Counted from the first letter of the stretch, positions 27,627 to 37,268 are shown. The stretch: DNA of 64,000 nucleotides from Perkinsela sp. pyNocScin1 (GCA_964019655.1 CAXHTR010000001.1:744001-808000); one strand, 5' to 3'. Numbers and translations: made by a program. Notes: generated from the letters alone by a model not told the origin.

Positions 27627-28433
27627 TTAGTATCCCCTCCGGAACTTGCGAATTATGTCTGTTCCATCCGTCCCAAAAATGTTCTGAATCTTGTCCGCGT
27701 CGAAGCCAATGCTACACACGTGCGACATGATGAGCGTCTCTTGCGCAATATCCGTTTCGTCAATCAAAACTTTTTGCAGTGACACTGGCATTGCGCTCAG
27801 GTCGACGCTTCCCTGGATGCTGTTGCGCTGCACGGAGAAGTATTGCAGGGATGGCGGCAGCGCGGACAGGTCGATTGTCCCTGAAAACGCATTCGAGCCA
27901 GCGTCGAAGTGGAGGCACACCTTCGGCAGCTTTGGGATATCGAGAGAGCCGTCAAGTAAGTTGCGGTTCACGCGAATGTCACTGAGGCCACGCGGCAGTC
28001 CTGCGATGTCGAACTGTCCTGTTAGCTTGTTCTCTCCCACCCGCAGTGTCTCCAGGCCTCGCGGGAGGCGCGCGGTCTCGAGCGACCCGTGCATCCGCAT
28101 CGTCGTCAGCGTTAAATGTTTGACAGAATCCGGGATGTATTGGATGTGCACGGTTCCACCAGGCCACAACTCTGGCTCGTCATCGAAGAAGAAGCTGTCC
28201 TCGACCTCGTAGGCCCAGGATATCGAGGTCACCTTTTTGTTCTTGCAGAACACCATGTGCCACGAACACATGTCCAGGAACTCTCCCTTTGCGTCTTTGA
28301 GCGCAGCGACCGCCTGCATGTCGCCGGCGAAGAGCTCCATGCGCATCTGGTCTGGTAGGCCGTTCAGGTCTACCCGGCCAAGAGTACTGGTTATATCGGC
28401 ACAGGGGAGAGTGAACCAAGACAAAAATTGCAT
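27627..28433 (-). CDS. secreted LRR protein, 268 aa
   Basis: The leader MQFLSWFTLPCAD is followed by ITSTLGRVDLNGLPDQMRMELF, a cysteine cap (MCSWHMVFC) and about six LRRs (ENKLTGQFDIAGLPRGL, RNLLDGSLDIPKLP, SNAFSGTIDLSALPPSL, RNSIQGSVDLSAMPVSL). An acidic insert (FFFDDEPELWPGG) sits between cap and first repeat. The C-terminal tail is short with no anchor. It is transcribed upstream of the frameshifted LRR gene, a close relative, so this part of the array is a run of tandem LRR paralogues. Confidence 0.8.
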   Translation of the reverse strand: MQFLSWFTLPCADITSTLGRVDLNGLPDQMRMELFAGDMQAVAALKDAKGEFLDMCSWHMVFCKNKKVTSISWAYEVEDSFFFDDEPELWPGGTVHIQYIPDSVKHLTLTTMRMHGSLETARLPRGLETLRVGENKLTGQFDIAGLPRGLSDIRVNRNLLDGSLDIPKLPKVCLHFDAGSNAFSGTIDLSALPPSLQYFSVQRNSIQGSVDLSAMPVSLQKVLIDETDIAQETLIMSHVCSIGFDADKIQNIFGTDGTDIIRKFRRGY

Positions 28434-28830
28434 TGTTGAATGACAAATTAGAAAAAAAAAGAGGGGGTAATGTTATTGTTGATTCATTTTCGCAAACCTA
28501 TGACATTTTACATTTACACAGGTAGCCCTGACGGCTCACGCGCCCCATGCAGCTACGTAATTCATTCACGAAAAGTCATGAGTCGCTTGCAAAGCTATCT
28601 TGACTGTGCTTTTAGCAATGAAGTTGCCCTTGCTTCACAGACTTTTACAGCACACAATGCGTTTGAGATCTGCGAGCAATCAATGATCACTTACTCTCCT
28701 AAAAACTCTGCGTATACATTTTTCATTCCCTTAGCGACAAGTGGGGATCAATCTGTCCCCCCCCCCCCCCAAGAAAGTAGCTTTTGATCAATCACATTGT
28801 ATTTTCTGCTGCATCACTGCATGCGCATCC
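28434..28830 (-). other. intergenic spacer with C14 tract
   Basis: No supported gene. A run of 14 C lies at 28757-28770 (14 G on the transcribed strand). The plus-strand frame at 28470-28787 has no family resemblance and runs against the array. Confidence 0.4.
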
Positions 28831-29685
28831 TCATAAAAAAATCTTCTTCGGAACGCTTGTGCTTCCACTCACATGAACAACTGCCTCCACAGCGTTCCCC
28901 GATAGCTCGACGCGATGGAGCTTCTCGGGGAGCTTGTCCCATTGGATTGTGCCGGAGATCTGGTTCCCGTGGAGCGACAGGCCGCGGAGCCGCGGCGGGA
29001 GGTGCAGGAGCCGAACGCTACCATCGATTGCATTCATAGCGATGTCCAGAAACATGAGCATCGGCGGCAGCTCTGTCAAGTCGATAGAGCCTGAGAACTT
29101 GTTGATGCTCAGGTCCATGTAGGTCAGCGACTGTGGGAGGCGGGTGAGGTTGAGCGATCCGTCGAGCTGATTCTTGGAGACATCGAGGTGGTCAAAGCTA
29201 TCGTGGAGGCGCGTCAGGTCAATTGTCCCTGTGAATGCGCTCTTACACAGTTCGACGCGCTCAAGGGTTGTACTGAGCTTTGTCAGGTCAATTGTACCGG
29301 AAAAATCAGTGTTCGCAATGGTTATGCCCGTGAGCGCGAGGGGCAGCGGCGCTGTTTCGACATTTCCACGCACGTGTATGCTGCTAATGCTCAGCAGCTC
29401 GACGGTCTCCGGCAGCCACTGGAGGTCGAGTGAGCCAATCGGTCCCTTCACAGTCGGCTTCAAGTACGCGAGCTGCGCAGGGTACCAATCGATCTCCGTG
29501 ACATCGCCACCGGCGCTACATCGCACGCCACGCCAGTCGCACACGTCCAAGAACATCCCGTCTCCGTCGTAGAAACAGGTCTTGTAGCCGAAGCCTCCTA
29601 CGGCGAGTTCCATGAGGGCTTGGTGGGTGAGTGTGGTGTAGTCGATTCGGCCGAGGTCAGCGTCAACGAGCAGAGTGAGGAGCAT
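28831..29685 (-). CDS. secreted LRR protein, 284 aa
   Basis: The leader MLLTLLVDAD is followed by LGRIDYTTLTHQALMELA, a cysteine cap (DVCDWRGVRC), and about nine 23-residue LRRs (for example KNQLDGSLNLTRLPQSL, INKFSGSIDLTELPPML, GNQISGTIQWDKLPEKL). The frame continues upstream of the ATG at 29685, but a strong acceptor (TACCTTCTCACTCCAG) lies five bases before it, so the extension is excluded. Secreted LRR protein. Confidence 0.82.
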   Translation of the reverse strand: MLLTLLVDADLGRIDYTTLTHQALMELAVGGFGYKTCFYDGDGMFLDVCDWRGVRCSAGGDVTEIDWYPAQLAYLKPTVKGPIGSLDLQWLPETVELLSISSIHVRGNVETAPLPLALTGITIANTDFSGTIDLTKLSTTLERVELCKSAFTGTIDLTRLHDSFDHLDVSKNQLDGSLNLTRLPQSLTYMDLSINKFSGSIDLTELPPMLMFLDIAMNAIDGSVRLLHLPPRLRGLSLHGNQISGTIQWDKLPEKLHRVELSGNAVEAVVHVSGSTSVPKKIFL

Positions 29686-30148
29686 TTGTACTGGAGTGAG
29701 AAGGTAGACAGCAGACGTAAAATGAATGACACATAGAGTACTTGGATATGCTTTGAATTGGGCTGAGACTGCAGAGTTTCGAGACACGACTTAAATCATT
29801 CTTACGACATTAGTCATGGTAAGGTTCTAGCGAAAAGCCTCCAAAGCATACTTTTTCACTGTTGCAGGCGCTTACGTCAAACATGGAACAAGTTTCACCC
29901 GTCAGTCTGCGCATGGCTGAATAAATTTTAAATTTGCTTGAGTGCTGCTCAAAGGCTCATTCTTATAAGATTCATTCGCTCCTCAGTGCTCTGAATGTAC
30001 TGTAGGCGACCAACATTCTGAGCTACCCGGCAAAATACGTACGATCATCTTAATTTGTAAGCTGTCGATCCGAACGACCATTCCAATTCTCACTAGAGCT
30101 TCAACCTTGTCTGCAAAAGGAGCACACTTCTCATCCTGCGACACAGTA
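29686..30148 (-). other. intergenic spacer
   Basis: Holds the acceptor above and the 3' region of the bL20m gene. No further gene is supported. Confidence 0.4.
29691..29708 (-). promoter_or_regulatory. probable trans-splice acceptor (CTTCTCACTCCAG)
   Basis: A pyrimidine tract plus AG on the minus strand, five bases before the ATG of the LRR gene ending at 28831. It defines that start. Confidence 0.55.
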
Positions 30149-30742
30149 TCACTCATGCACTGCTTTTCTTTCAATTTCAATTTCGCCATCTTCTTCTTCC
30201 TCTTCGTCGATTTCAATAGCCCTCTTCCAGTAGTTCCGTAGCTCGTCCTTCGACATCTTGGCGAGCGGGTTGCCGAACTCGCCGCCGCGCTGGAGCTCAT
30301 CGATGAGCATATCGTTGTCGAGGTAGCCTTCTTCCCCCGCGTACACCTTCTCGAGCGAGCGGCTCGTGATCTCCTGCGGCGGCGGCGGGACGTCGCTGCC
30401 CGCGAGCTCAAGGATGGACCGGAAGGCCATTGGCTCGAGCTGCGCGAGGCGCACGAGCATCGGGCGCGAGAGAATTATCTTCTGGCGCGACAGGTCGTTC
30501 ATCACGCGCACGTAGTCTGTGCCGTGCTCGTAGAAGGCGGCCTGGAGCAAGCTGCGGCGCTGGCCTCGCTCGTACCTATCCTTGAAAAAGGCGCGGTAGC
30601 TCGTCGCGATGCGCAGGTGCGAGCGCATGTAGTTGACGCCGAGCTTCCGCTCATGCTTACCCCGGCCTTGCAGCAGGCGTGACATTTGAACGAGGTAGGC
30701 CCAGCCGTTGTAGGCGAGGGCTTGTGTGGTCTTTTGGAACAT
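30149..30742 (-). CDS. mitochondrial ribosomal protein bL20m, 197 aa
   Basis: Residues about 22-115 match the bL20 fold: RLLQGRGKHERKLGVNYM, then SYRAFFKDRYERGQRRSLLQ, then DYVRVMNDLSRQKIILSRPMLVRLAQLEPMAF, which parallels the helical bL20 consensus ending in DRKxLAxLAxxDPxAF. bL20 binds large-subunit rRNA early in assembly. The C-terminal 80 residues are an acidic extension (IDEEEEEDGEIEIE) absent from bacterial L20, common for kinetoplastid mitoribosomal proteins. No clear presequence. The ATG at 30742 is the first in frame. Confidence 0.7.
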   Translation of the reverse strand: MFQKTTQALAYNGWAYLVQMSRLLQGRGKHERKLGVNYMRSHLRIATSYRAFFKDRYERGQRRSLLQAAFYEHGTDYVRVMNDLSRQKIILSRPMLVRLAQLEPMAFRSILELAGSDVPPPPQEITSRSLEKVYAGEEGYLDNDMLIDELQRGGEFGNPLAKMSKDELRNYWKRAIEIDEEEEEDGEIEIERKAVHE

Positions 30743-30885
30743 TTCTACTTTTCGTTATTACTGAAAATGAAAAAAAATACTTTTGAGCTCGAAAAGCGAA
30801 TAAAGCTGCGTTGCTTCATTTGGAGTCAAACGGCTTTACATTATATTTATTCATGCATTCACAGGGCCCCATTTACACATCTCGT

Positions 30886-31707
30886 CTAGTGGTAGAACTC
30901 TTGGTTGCGCTGCTTGCTGATGTGAATCACTTTGTAGTGCTTCTTCTCGCCGTCGAGCCCGACGACCCTCCCGATGCGGTTCCCGTGGAGGTCGATACTC
31001 TTGACAGACTCTGGCACCTCGCCGACGACGAGCTCGTCCTGCTCGATGTTGTTCTCCGAGAGCAGGAGGCGGCGCATGCCGGGCGGGATCACCGCCAGGT
31101 CGATCTCCCCCGAGAACTCGTTGTCGTCGAGCGAGAGGTCCGTGAGGCCCTCGGGTAATCTCGATAAATCAACATTGCCGAAAAACTTGTTCGACCCCGC
31201 GCGGAACTCCTTCATGGTCTTCGGCATCGCCGCCACGTTGAGCGTCCCCTCAAAGCGGTTCGAGCTGATGCCGACGACCTCCATGCCCTCTGGTAGCGTC
31301 GCCATGCAAAAAGTCCCTGTCAGCCGGTTGCTGCCGGCCGCGAAGTGCGTCATGCCCCGTGGCAAATTCTTGGTGTCGAGCGAGCCGTCGAGCTTGTTGT
31401 CCGAGATGGTCATCTTTCGCATCGACGACGGGATGCAGTGCAGGTCGATGTTCCCGCCTGAGAAGAACTGGAACCAGTTCATGCCCTCGACGCGGCCGTC
31501 CTCGTTGAACCGGAGGCCCTCCCAGCCCTTGATGTCCGTAAATCGGCCCATGATCCCGACGAAGTTGTGGATACCGTTGATGTACCCGACCATGCGCTCG
31601 AGGAGCTTTTGGTCGCTCAAGTCGCGAGATGGGGTGTAGGCCTGAGCCATTGGGTCGGCGGCGCTAAGAGTGAGGCCAATAGCGAGGGTCTGAATGAGCG
31701 TATGCAT
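30886..31707 (-). CDS. secreted LRR protein, 273 aa
   Basis: The leader is MHTLIQTLAIGLTLSAAD, longer than most in the family. The LGRxD position is replaced by AYTPSRDLSDQKLLERMV. The cap is cysteine-free (DIKGWEGLRFN) and is followed by about seven LRRs (DNKLDGSLDTKNLPRGM, SNKFFGNVDLSRLPEGL, DNEFSGEIDLAVIPPGM) and a terminal EVPESVKSIDLHGNRIG repeat shared with the 25041 protein. An in-frame ATG further upstream (31785) lies before the likely acceptor CTACGAAG and is not used. Confidence 0.8.
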   Translation of the reverse strand: MHTLIQTLAIGLTLSAADPMAQAYTPSRDLSDQKLLERMVGYINGIHNFVGIMGRFTDIKGWEGLRFNEDGRVEGMNWFQFFSGGNIDLHCIPSSMRKMTISDNKLDGSLDTKNLPRGMTHFAAGSNRLTGTFCMATLPEGMEVVGISSNRFEGTLNVAAMPKTMKEFRAGSNKFFGNVDLSRLPEGLTDLSLDDNEFSGEIDLAVIPPGMRRLLLSENNIEQDELVVGEVPESVKSIDLHGNRIGRVVGLDGEKKHYKVIHISKQRNQEFYH

Positions 31708-31797
31708 TTTCAAGACAATAGCGTGTGAAAGACAAAATAATGTAAAATTCAAAAAATTACTTCGTAGTGAATTTCGACAATACATTGCGAAAGCAAT

Positions 31798-32415
31798 CTA
31801 TGCAAGCTGGAGGATATCCACCTTTGAGGAGATAAACTGCGCAGATGGCGTGATGTACTTGCCGCAGCTGCACTGCGCGCCGCACACAGCGAACTTGCCG
31901 AGCTTTGTCGACCGGCCCCGCTTGGCGCAGAACGCGCACTCGATCTCCCCCATCGTCTCGCCCTTGGCGCACGCGGCCTCGATGTGCTCGCTCAGATTAC
32001 TGAGGTACAGTGCGTTCTTCTCGCTGGGGTCCTCCGTCGAAACGTAAATAGACGTGCACGCTTTGCGGTACGCCGGCGCCGTCTGGCGGGACGTGTCGCG
32101 CGTCCAGTCCGTCTGGTAGTTCGCGCTCTCGAGCGGGAGGTCGCCGGGGTCCTCGCCGTCAGCCGTGTCGACGTCCTCCCACTCCGTGTGCGCGTCGCTG
32201 CGCTCGTACTTGCCGTGCGGGTAGAGCTTCTGGAAGTGCTTCGGGGCGGACTCGAAGCGGTTGCGCGGGGCCTCGGCTGCGGCCTGCTGGTCGACCGGAG
32301 CGGAGCGCACGCAGTTCTTATAGGTGGTGAAGCAGGCCTGGTCTGGGTGGATGACGGCGCTCTCGTCGAAGAGGTTGTACCCGCACATGCGGCAGCGGAA
32401 GGTGTATTTTGACAT
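31798..32415 (-). CDS. Yvh1/DUSP12-like zinc-binding protein without phosphatase domain, 205 aa
   Basis: The N-terminus has YTFRCRMCGYNLFDES, a CxxC knuckle like that opening the zinc-binding domain of DUSP12/Yvh1. The C-terminus (about 165-205) reads ECAFCAKRG...AQCSCGKYITPSAQF...VDI, a close match to the Yvh1 end (CxxC...CSCGxWxTPAFQI..xRVD). The upstream dual-specificity phosphatase domain is absent; the protein starts directly at the zinc domain. In yeast the Yvh1 zinc domain alone supports 60S ribosome maturation, so a similar role is possible (inference). The start at 32415 is the ATG (MSKYTF); the upstream extension lacks ATG. Confidence 0.65.
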   Translation of the reverse strand: MSKYTFRCRMCGYNLFDESAVIHPDQACFTTYKNCVRSAPVDQQAAAEAPRNRFESAPKHFQKLYPHGKYERSDAHTEWEDVDTADGEDPGDLPLESANYQTDWTRDTSRQTAPAYRKACTSIYVSTEDPSEKNALYLSNLSEHIEAACAKGETMGEIECAFCAKRGRSTKLGKFAVCGAQCSCGKYITPSAQFISSKVDILQLA

Positions 32416-32902
32416 GAGAGTTTTTGAAAAATGATTCAAAAGGATATGCGGGATGATTGATAAATGGGTGTGTCACATTTTTGGCTACCAATGCCTAATC
32501 AAAAGGACAATGATTGACTATGTGGGTCAGTAGAGTACATTCGTTATGCAACAGATCTGGGTGTCTCGTCAGGAAGAAAAGCACGCTAACTGCGGCAACT
32601 CTGCCCTGTACGGAAACTCTCACAAGCTTTATTCTCAAGAAAATCTTTAAAATGTGTGAGATTCGAAAGATGTCTACTCTCGCTGAGCCAAGATACAGCC
32701 AAAGAAATCTTGCTTCCTTGTGGTCCTTGGAGGAGCAGGCGCACACTGTTGATACATTTTTTAGTTCTCCTGAGAGAGATAACTTTGTGAACTCGAAAAT
32801 AGCACAAGATTTGCAGATTAGTTGCAGTGGTCTGATACCATAAATCGTCTGCATTCTTTCCTATCTATCGCACAATGAAATATAAGTATTTCAATTTCGA
32901 AT
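32416..32902. other. intergenic region with ambiguous open frames
   Basis: Frames of about 110-120 codons are open on both strands at about 32495-32854 (minus ATG at 32854, 119 aa; plus frame ending at 32843 with MSTLAEPRYSQ). None resembles a known family and they overlap each other, so at most one is real. The minus frame follows the array direction. Unresolved. Confidence 0.25.
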
Positions 32903-33403
32903 CTACACCGGGCGATTCATCGCATCACTGAGCGCCGCAAACTCCTCGATTTCGCTGTCCATAGTGGCCATGCCACCGAAGAGCGCATCATCCGGGTGCC
33001 ACGCGACGAGCGTTGGAGGAGAAGCCTGTGCAACACTATCCGCTGGGATAGTTACGTGCACGTGGCGATTCGGCTGGCCACTTTGCCTCGATGTACCGCC
33101 ATCAGCACATGCCCATGGATTAGTATGACTGGTATGCGCCACATACACATCGCAGCCTTTTCCAAACTTTTGCGCGACCATTCCTCTCCCACGGAAGACT
33201 GCTGTGCCATCGATGTGCGGCCAGCTCTCCGCCGGGCGCTCATCGGCACCTGTCACCCGCGGCAGCGCCTTGTCTGCGCGCTGAGGCTCTTGAAGCTTGA
33301 ATATATTTCGAAAGACATTGGCATCGTTCAATTTGACTGTCTCGTGCACAGAAAATGGGAAAATGTGCAATGCGTTAGTTTGCATATCTTTGTCCTGTGG
33401 CAT
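32903..33403 (-). CDS. hypothetical protein, 166 aa
   Basis: The ATG at 33403 (MPQDKDMQTNALHIFPF) lies downstream of CTTTTTCCATTTGAG, a good acceptor. The open frame before it is hydrophobic because it is the pyrimidine tract translated. The protein is soluble, with a central WPHIDGTAVFRGRGMVAQKFG segment and an acidic C-terminus (MDSEIEEFAALSDAMNRPV). No family recognised. Position, direction and start context support a real gene. Confidence 0.5.
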   Translation of the reverse strand: MPQDKDMQTNALHIFPFSVHETVKLNDANVFRNIFKLQEPQRADKALPRVTGADERPAESWPHIDGTAVFRGRGMVAQKFGKGCDVYVAHTSHTNPWACADGGTSRQSGQPNRHVHVTIPADSVAQASPPTLVAWHPDDALFGGMATMDSEIEEFAALSDAMNRPV

Positions 33404-33535
33404 ATTGATGAGGATGATGAAGTTAAGTATAGAAAGGCTCAAATGGAAAAAGGCAACTTTAAACCCAAAATGCCACCTGTTGCTCAGCGCACAGTCCTCC
33501 CCCCTACAGACAAGCCTACCTCGACCGTAAACCAA

Positions 33536-34617
33536 TCACTCATACACATCTTCCGAGATAAATTCGCCCTTGTCATTGAAATATTCTTTCGTGACGAGCT
33601 TTTTTGGCGCAGCTGCCGGCTTAAAGAGTGAAAATATTCCTTTATGCGCAGATAGCGCCGGCTTGGGGACATCTTCAGCTTTTTTAGAAGACTCAGTCTT
33701 CTGATCATCCAACTCTTCCTTCTTTGGGACACTCTTTGGTTTCGGTCCCCTTTTGGCAGGTTTCTTTTCAACTGGTGCAGCGGTTTCTGCCGCAGATGTT
33801 TCTGCGCTATCTGAGTGTGGCATAGACTTTTGCTGCTCAGCTGTACTTTCGTCCTTTGCTTTCGCTTCTTTTTCGGCCTGAATTTGCGCCTTTCGAGCCT
33901 CGTTGTCTTTCTTCTTCTCTTCTTTGAGAGAGATGGAGATCTTTTCAAACTGAAAGCTCTTGGGCTGCTCGTACTCCTCGTCGTCGAGCAGCGCAGATGA
34001 GACTGGGACGGCGACCTTGGGTGCCTTCTTCTTGGGCTCCTTCTTCTCCTTGGGTTCCTTTTTCGGCTTTGGCTGCTTCTCTGGCTTGGGCTGCTTTTCT
34101 ACTGCTTTCCTCTTTCTCGGCTTCTTCGCTGGGGCGTCGTTCACAGCTTTCAATGTGAGGATATTAGTTCCTTCTTGCGATGGGTTTGTGGGTTGCGGTA
34201 CTTCTTTTCAAGCTTTCTATTGATTGCATTCAGATGTTCACCCTCCCTTTGAACATTTTCATCTGATATAGGACTTTCTTTCGATGATTCAATTTCAGCA
34301 GCCTTTTCGATCACAACCTCGGTTTCTTCTATAGGATCATTCGCACGCTTTGCATCTTCCTCCCGTAGACCTGCCACATTCGTTTCAGTCGAGCCTTTCA
34401 TTTCTGAATCCTGACCTTTGGCTTCTATCTTGGACTCAAAAGGCTCTTTCTCTTTCTTGACTTCGGCATTCTGAGCGACTTTCTCTGACTCCCCACCCAG
34501 ACTCACGTACACGCTCCCGCACATGTAGTTATCGTCTCGCGGGTAGTCCTCTGCTATCGGGAAGATCTTATCTGCCATCGGCACCCCTCCGATACGCTGC
34601 CACTCGACGTGCACCAT
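33536..34617 (-). CDS. Lys-rich protein with POLD3-like C-terminal motif, apparently frameshifted
   Basis: The 5' frame (34617 to 34150) starts with ATG four bases after CCCTTTCTCTCAAG and encodes MVHVEWQRIGG..., then a charged Glu/Lys region. The 3' frame (about 34224 to 33536) has no ATG at its start, carries KKPRKRK-type basic runs, GIFSLFKP and ends KEYFNDKGEFISEDVYE, which resembles the conserved C-terminal motif of POLD3/Cdc27 (KTxxDxxGxxVTExVYE). The frames overlap and would join by a one-base change in an A-run near 34214 (CTTGAAAAGAAG). So one gene of about 360 codons seems split by a single-base error or mutation. The polymerase-delta link is tentative. Confidence 0.45.
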
Positions 34618-34694
34618 CGTACTTGAGAGAAAGGGCGCACAATCACAAAACACTCAAAGGTTATCCCTTAAACCGGTATCGCAGAACAAACACA

Positions 34695-35684
34695 CTACTT
34701 CATGAGCTCCTCGAGAATATGACCAAGCGGCTCTGCGTCGATAGCGGCGTGCAAGGACTGGAGAACGCTCATCACTGGCTTCGCACGCTGTGCTGTCTCC
34801 AAAATCTGTGTCTGTGGTTCACTGCTCGGCGTATTCTCAGCTTTTTCTGTGTCGGCTTCTTTCATGCCATCGTTCTCACAGAGCTCCCAGAACGAGGATT
34901 CGACGGTTCGCTGCTTCGCCCCTGTCTTGGGGCTTGAGGTACTGCTCCGGCGCACCGCCCGATTCGAGTGCTTGTTGGCCTGCGTCTTCTGCACGTACGA
35001 CTCTATCGTCGCTGCCCTGCTCTGAACGAGCTTGTTCGAGGCGCTCGTGATCTCGGCGAGCCGCTGCCTGTACTGCTCGGCCACCGCCGGCGGCCAGTCG
35101 ATCTTCAGCATGCGCTCCAGGTACACTTTCTCAGCGACAATGCGCTGTGCCGGGTCGGCGCGGGTCGACTTGGACTGGATCAGCCGCCGCAGCCGGAGCA
35201 TTTCCTCTACGACGCGCATGTCGTTCGGTCGGTCGATGGCCTCAGCCTTCCAGCTCGCGTAGGTGATGTTCGCCCCTTCCGTGCTGGGGAGGATTCCCGC
35301 AGCCTTCGCAGTCTCGTACTCGGCTGCTGTTGGTGCTGAATTACTCATGGATGCGAGCTTGACGATGATTGGTTCCGCTGCGCTGCTCACAGCCGTCACG
35401 ACCGTCAAAAACTCCTCGTCCCTGTACGTCTCGAGCTCCTCTCCCTCGTAGGCGCTCTCGATGCGCATGAGCGTGTACCCGTGCGCCTCGCGGACCCGAA
35501 TGAACATCCCGCGGAGGTACGGGTAGGTTGTCGGCTTGCGGAGGGCGTCTGCGACAAGTCTGCCAGGTATCGTTATCGCCAAGAGCTCCTGCATCGTGCA
35601 GCACTGGGCGGGGCTGGTGTGCAGACCATCGCGATGGTAGTCAAACGCTGATGAAAGCATTGCAAATACCTCAAACTTTCTCAT
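34695..35684 (-). CDS. RTF1-like Plus3-domain protein, 329 aa
   Basis: Residues 30-115 fit a Plus3 domain: LLAITIPGRLVADALRKP, YLRGMFIRVREAHGYTLMRI, YEGEELETY. This is the RTF1 layout in which a helix is followed by GxFVRV and a Y-containing barrel strand. A middle helix-rich region (MRVVEEMLRLRRLIQ, AEKVYLERMLKIDWPPAVAEQY) resembles the RTF1 segment after Plus3. The tail is Ser/Thr-rich. RTF1 acts with PAF1 and Spt5 in transcription elongation. ATG at 35684 is the first in frame. Confidence 0.6.
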   Translation of the reverse strand: MRKFEVFAMLSSAFDYHRDGLHTSPAQCCTMQELLAITIPGRLVADALRKPTTYPYLRGMFIRVREAHGYTLMRIESAYEGEELETYRDEEFLTVVTAVSSAAEPIIVKLASMSNSAPTAAEYETAKAAGILPSTEGANITYASWKAEAIDRPNDMRVVEEMLRLRRLIQSKSTRADPAQRIVAEKVYLERMLKIDWPPAVAEQYRQRLAEITSASNKLVQSRAATIESYVQKTQANKHSNRAVRRSSTSSPKTGAKQRTVESSFWELCENDGMKEADTEKAENTPSSEPQTQILETAQRAKPVMSVLQSLHAAIDAEPLGHILEELMK

Positions 35685-35828
35685 AAAAATAACGCTTCGC
35701 CCTCTCTAAAAATTCAACAATCAAACATGCAAAGCAATCCTTCATTTTTTTAGGAGCCGATCACCGTCAGTGACGCGTCGGCTCGAACCCCACACACAGA
35801 TCATCACAAAGCTTCACATCATTAAACC

Positions 35829-37268
35829 TCAGGATGATACCCACGACTTGCACTTGTCCCGGAAGTATCGGAAGAGCTTATAGTTCATGAGCCCAGTCGG
35901 GTACCGCGAGAAATTCGTCTGTGCATCGCCAGTCGCCTCTTCCTGCTCGACCTCCATAGCCTTCGCAAACTCCGTAAAGCGCTCCCGCTGGTTCTCAGTG
36001 AGCTTCTGCGGCATCACAACTGAGAAGTGCACGACCATGTCGCCCGTCACCTTCTTGCGCACGCCCTCGACGTTGCGGACCTTTGTGACGCCCTTGTTCT
36101 TGAGAATGAGCTTGTCGCCCTGCTGCGTGTTCGGCTTGACCTGAATCTCGACAAGGTGTCGTGGCTTCTGCTGCTCATCCTCTGCATTTTCCGAGAATGG
36201 CGCAGTTACGTTCGCTGCGTCGAGGTTGGGGATATGCACGACGCCACCGAGGATGGCTGTCGTCACCGGCACGGGGACGATAATGTGCAGGTCGATGCCC
36301 TTGCGCAGGAACACTGTGCTCTTCTCGTCGTGGACGAGAATCTCGACAAAGAGGTTGCCGCTCTGCCCACCGCGGACGCCGACTTCGCCCTTCCCGGTGA
36401 CTTTGAGGCGGTCACCAGTCTCGACGCCCTGCGGCACGGGGATGCGGTGCTCGACAGACGCCTTGACAGTGCCGCGGCCCTCGCAGTCCGGGCAGCTGGC
36501 GCGGAACCGCTCGCCGAGCCCGTCGCAGTGCGTGCAGTCCTGCTGGAGGTGGAAGAACCCCGTCGACATGACTGTCTTGCCCTTGCCCTCGCAGTAGGCG
36601 CACTTCATGCGCTTCTCGCCGTCCTTCGAGGCGCTGCCGTGGCACGAGCCGCAGAGCTGTGTGCTGTTGTACGCGATTTCCTTCGTGGCGCCGCGGATTG
36701 ACTCGGCGAAGCTGATATTCAGCTTGAAGTGAACGTCGTTGCCCTTCACAGGGCCGAAGTTGCGCTTCGCTTTATCGCCCACTGGGCCGCCGCGCTTCGT
36801 CATTTTCTCAAAGATTTCTTCAAATTGGTTGAAGTCCATCTTCATGTTCGGGTCAAAGTTCATGTTTCCCCCCTGCCCGAACGGGTTCGCGCCGTCCTGG
36901 CCCGTGAACGGGTTCTGCGCCATGTTGCGGAAGCCAAAGGGGTTCGACCCGGCGTTGGCCGCGCTCGAGCCGTTTGGGGCGCCCGTCATGTCGTACATCG
37001 AGCGCTTCTGCGGGTCTTTGAGCGTGTCGTACGCCTGGTTGATCTCGGCGAACTGCTTCGCGGCGTTCGGGTCTGGGTTGACGTCTGGGTGCAGCTTTTT
37101 CGTCTTGGTGCGATACGCGCGTTTGATTTCGTCCTGCGAAGAGTTTCGGGGAACGCCGAGGAGGTGGTAGAAGTCCTTTGGCTGCGCGCTGTGGCTGCTG
37201 TATAGCCGAGTCGATGCTTGATGCGGGAGTCGAGGCTGTCTCGATGCCAAGAACCGCAGGTACGTCAT
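35829..37268 (-). CDS. mitochondrial DnaJ (type I Hsp40, Mdj1-like), 479 aa
   Basis: A basic presequence (MTYLRFLASRQPRLPHQASTR) precedes a J domain with HPD at residues 60-62, a G/F-rich region with NPFG repeats, and a zinc-binding region with four Cys pairs (CGSC, CAYC, CTHC, CPDC). Two beta-domains (VPQGVETGDRLKVTGKGE) and a C-terminal dimerisation region follow. It would deliver unfolded proteins to mitochondrial Hsp70. The ATG at 37268 is chosen because the frame upstream starts with TTG. All catalytic and metal-binding residues are present. Confidence 0.92.
   Translation of the reverse strand: MTYLRFLASRQPRLPHQASTRLYSSHSAQPKDFYHLLGVPRNSSQDEIKRAYRTKTKKLHPDVNPDPNAAKQFAEINQAYDTLKDPQKRSMYDMTGAPNGSSAANAGSNPFGFRNMAQNPFTGQDGANPFGQGGNMNFDPNMKMDFNQFEEIFEKMTKRGGPVGDKAKRNFGPVKGNDVHFKLNISFAESIRGATKEIAYNSTQLCGSCHGSASKDGEKRMKCAYCEGKGKTVMSTGFFHLQQDCTHCDGLGERFRASCPDCEGRGTVKASVEHRIPVPQGVETGDRLKVTGKGEVGVRGGQSGNLFVEILVHDEKSTVFLRKGIDLHIIVPVPVTTAILGGVVHIPNLDAANVTAPFSENAEDEQQKPRHLVEIQVKPNTQQGDKLILKNKGVTKVRNVEGVRKKVTGDMVVHFSVVMPQKLTENQRERFTEFAKAMEVEQEEATGDAQTNFSRYPTGLMNYKLFRYFRDKCKSWVSS

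Noticed and set aside
28757-28770. C14 tract as a promoter element
   Set aside because: Homopolymer runs occur elsewhere in the window and nothing else at this site suggests a promoter.
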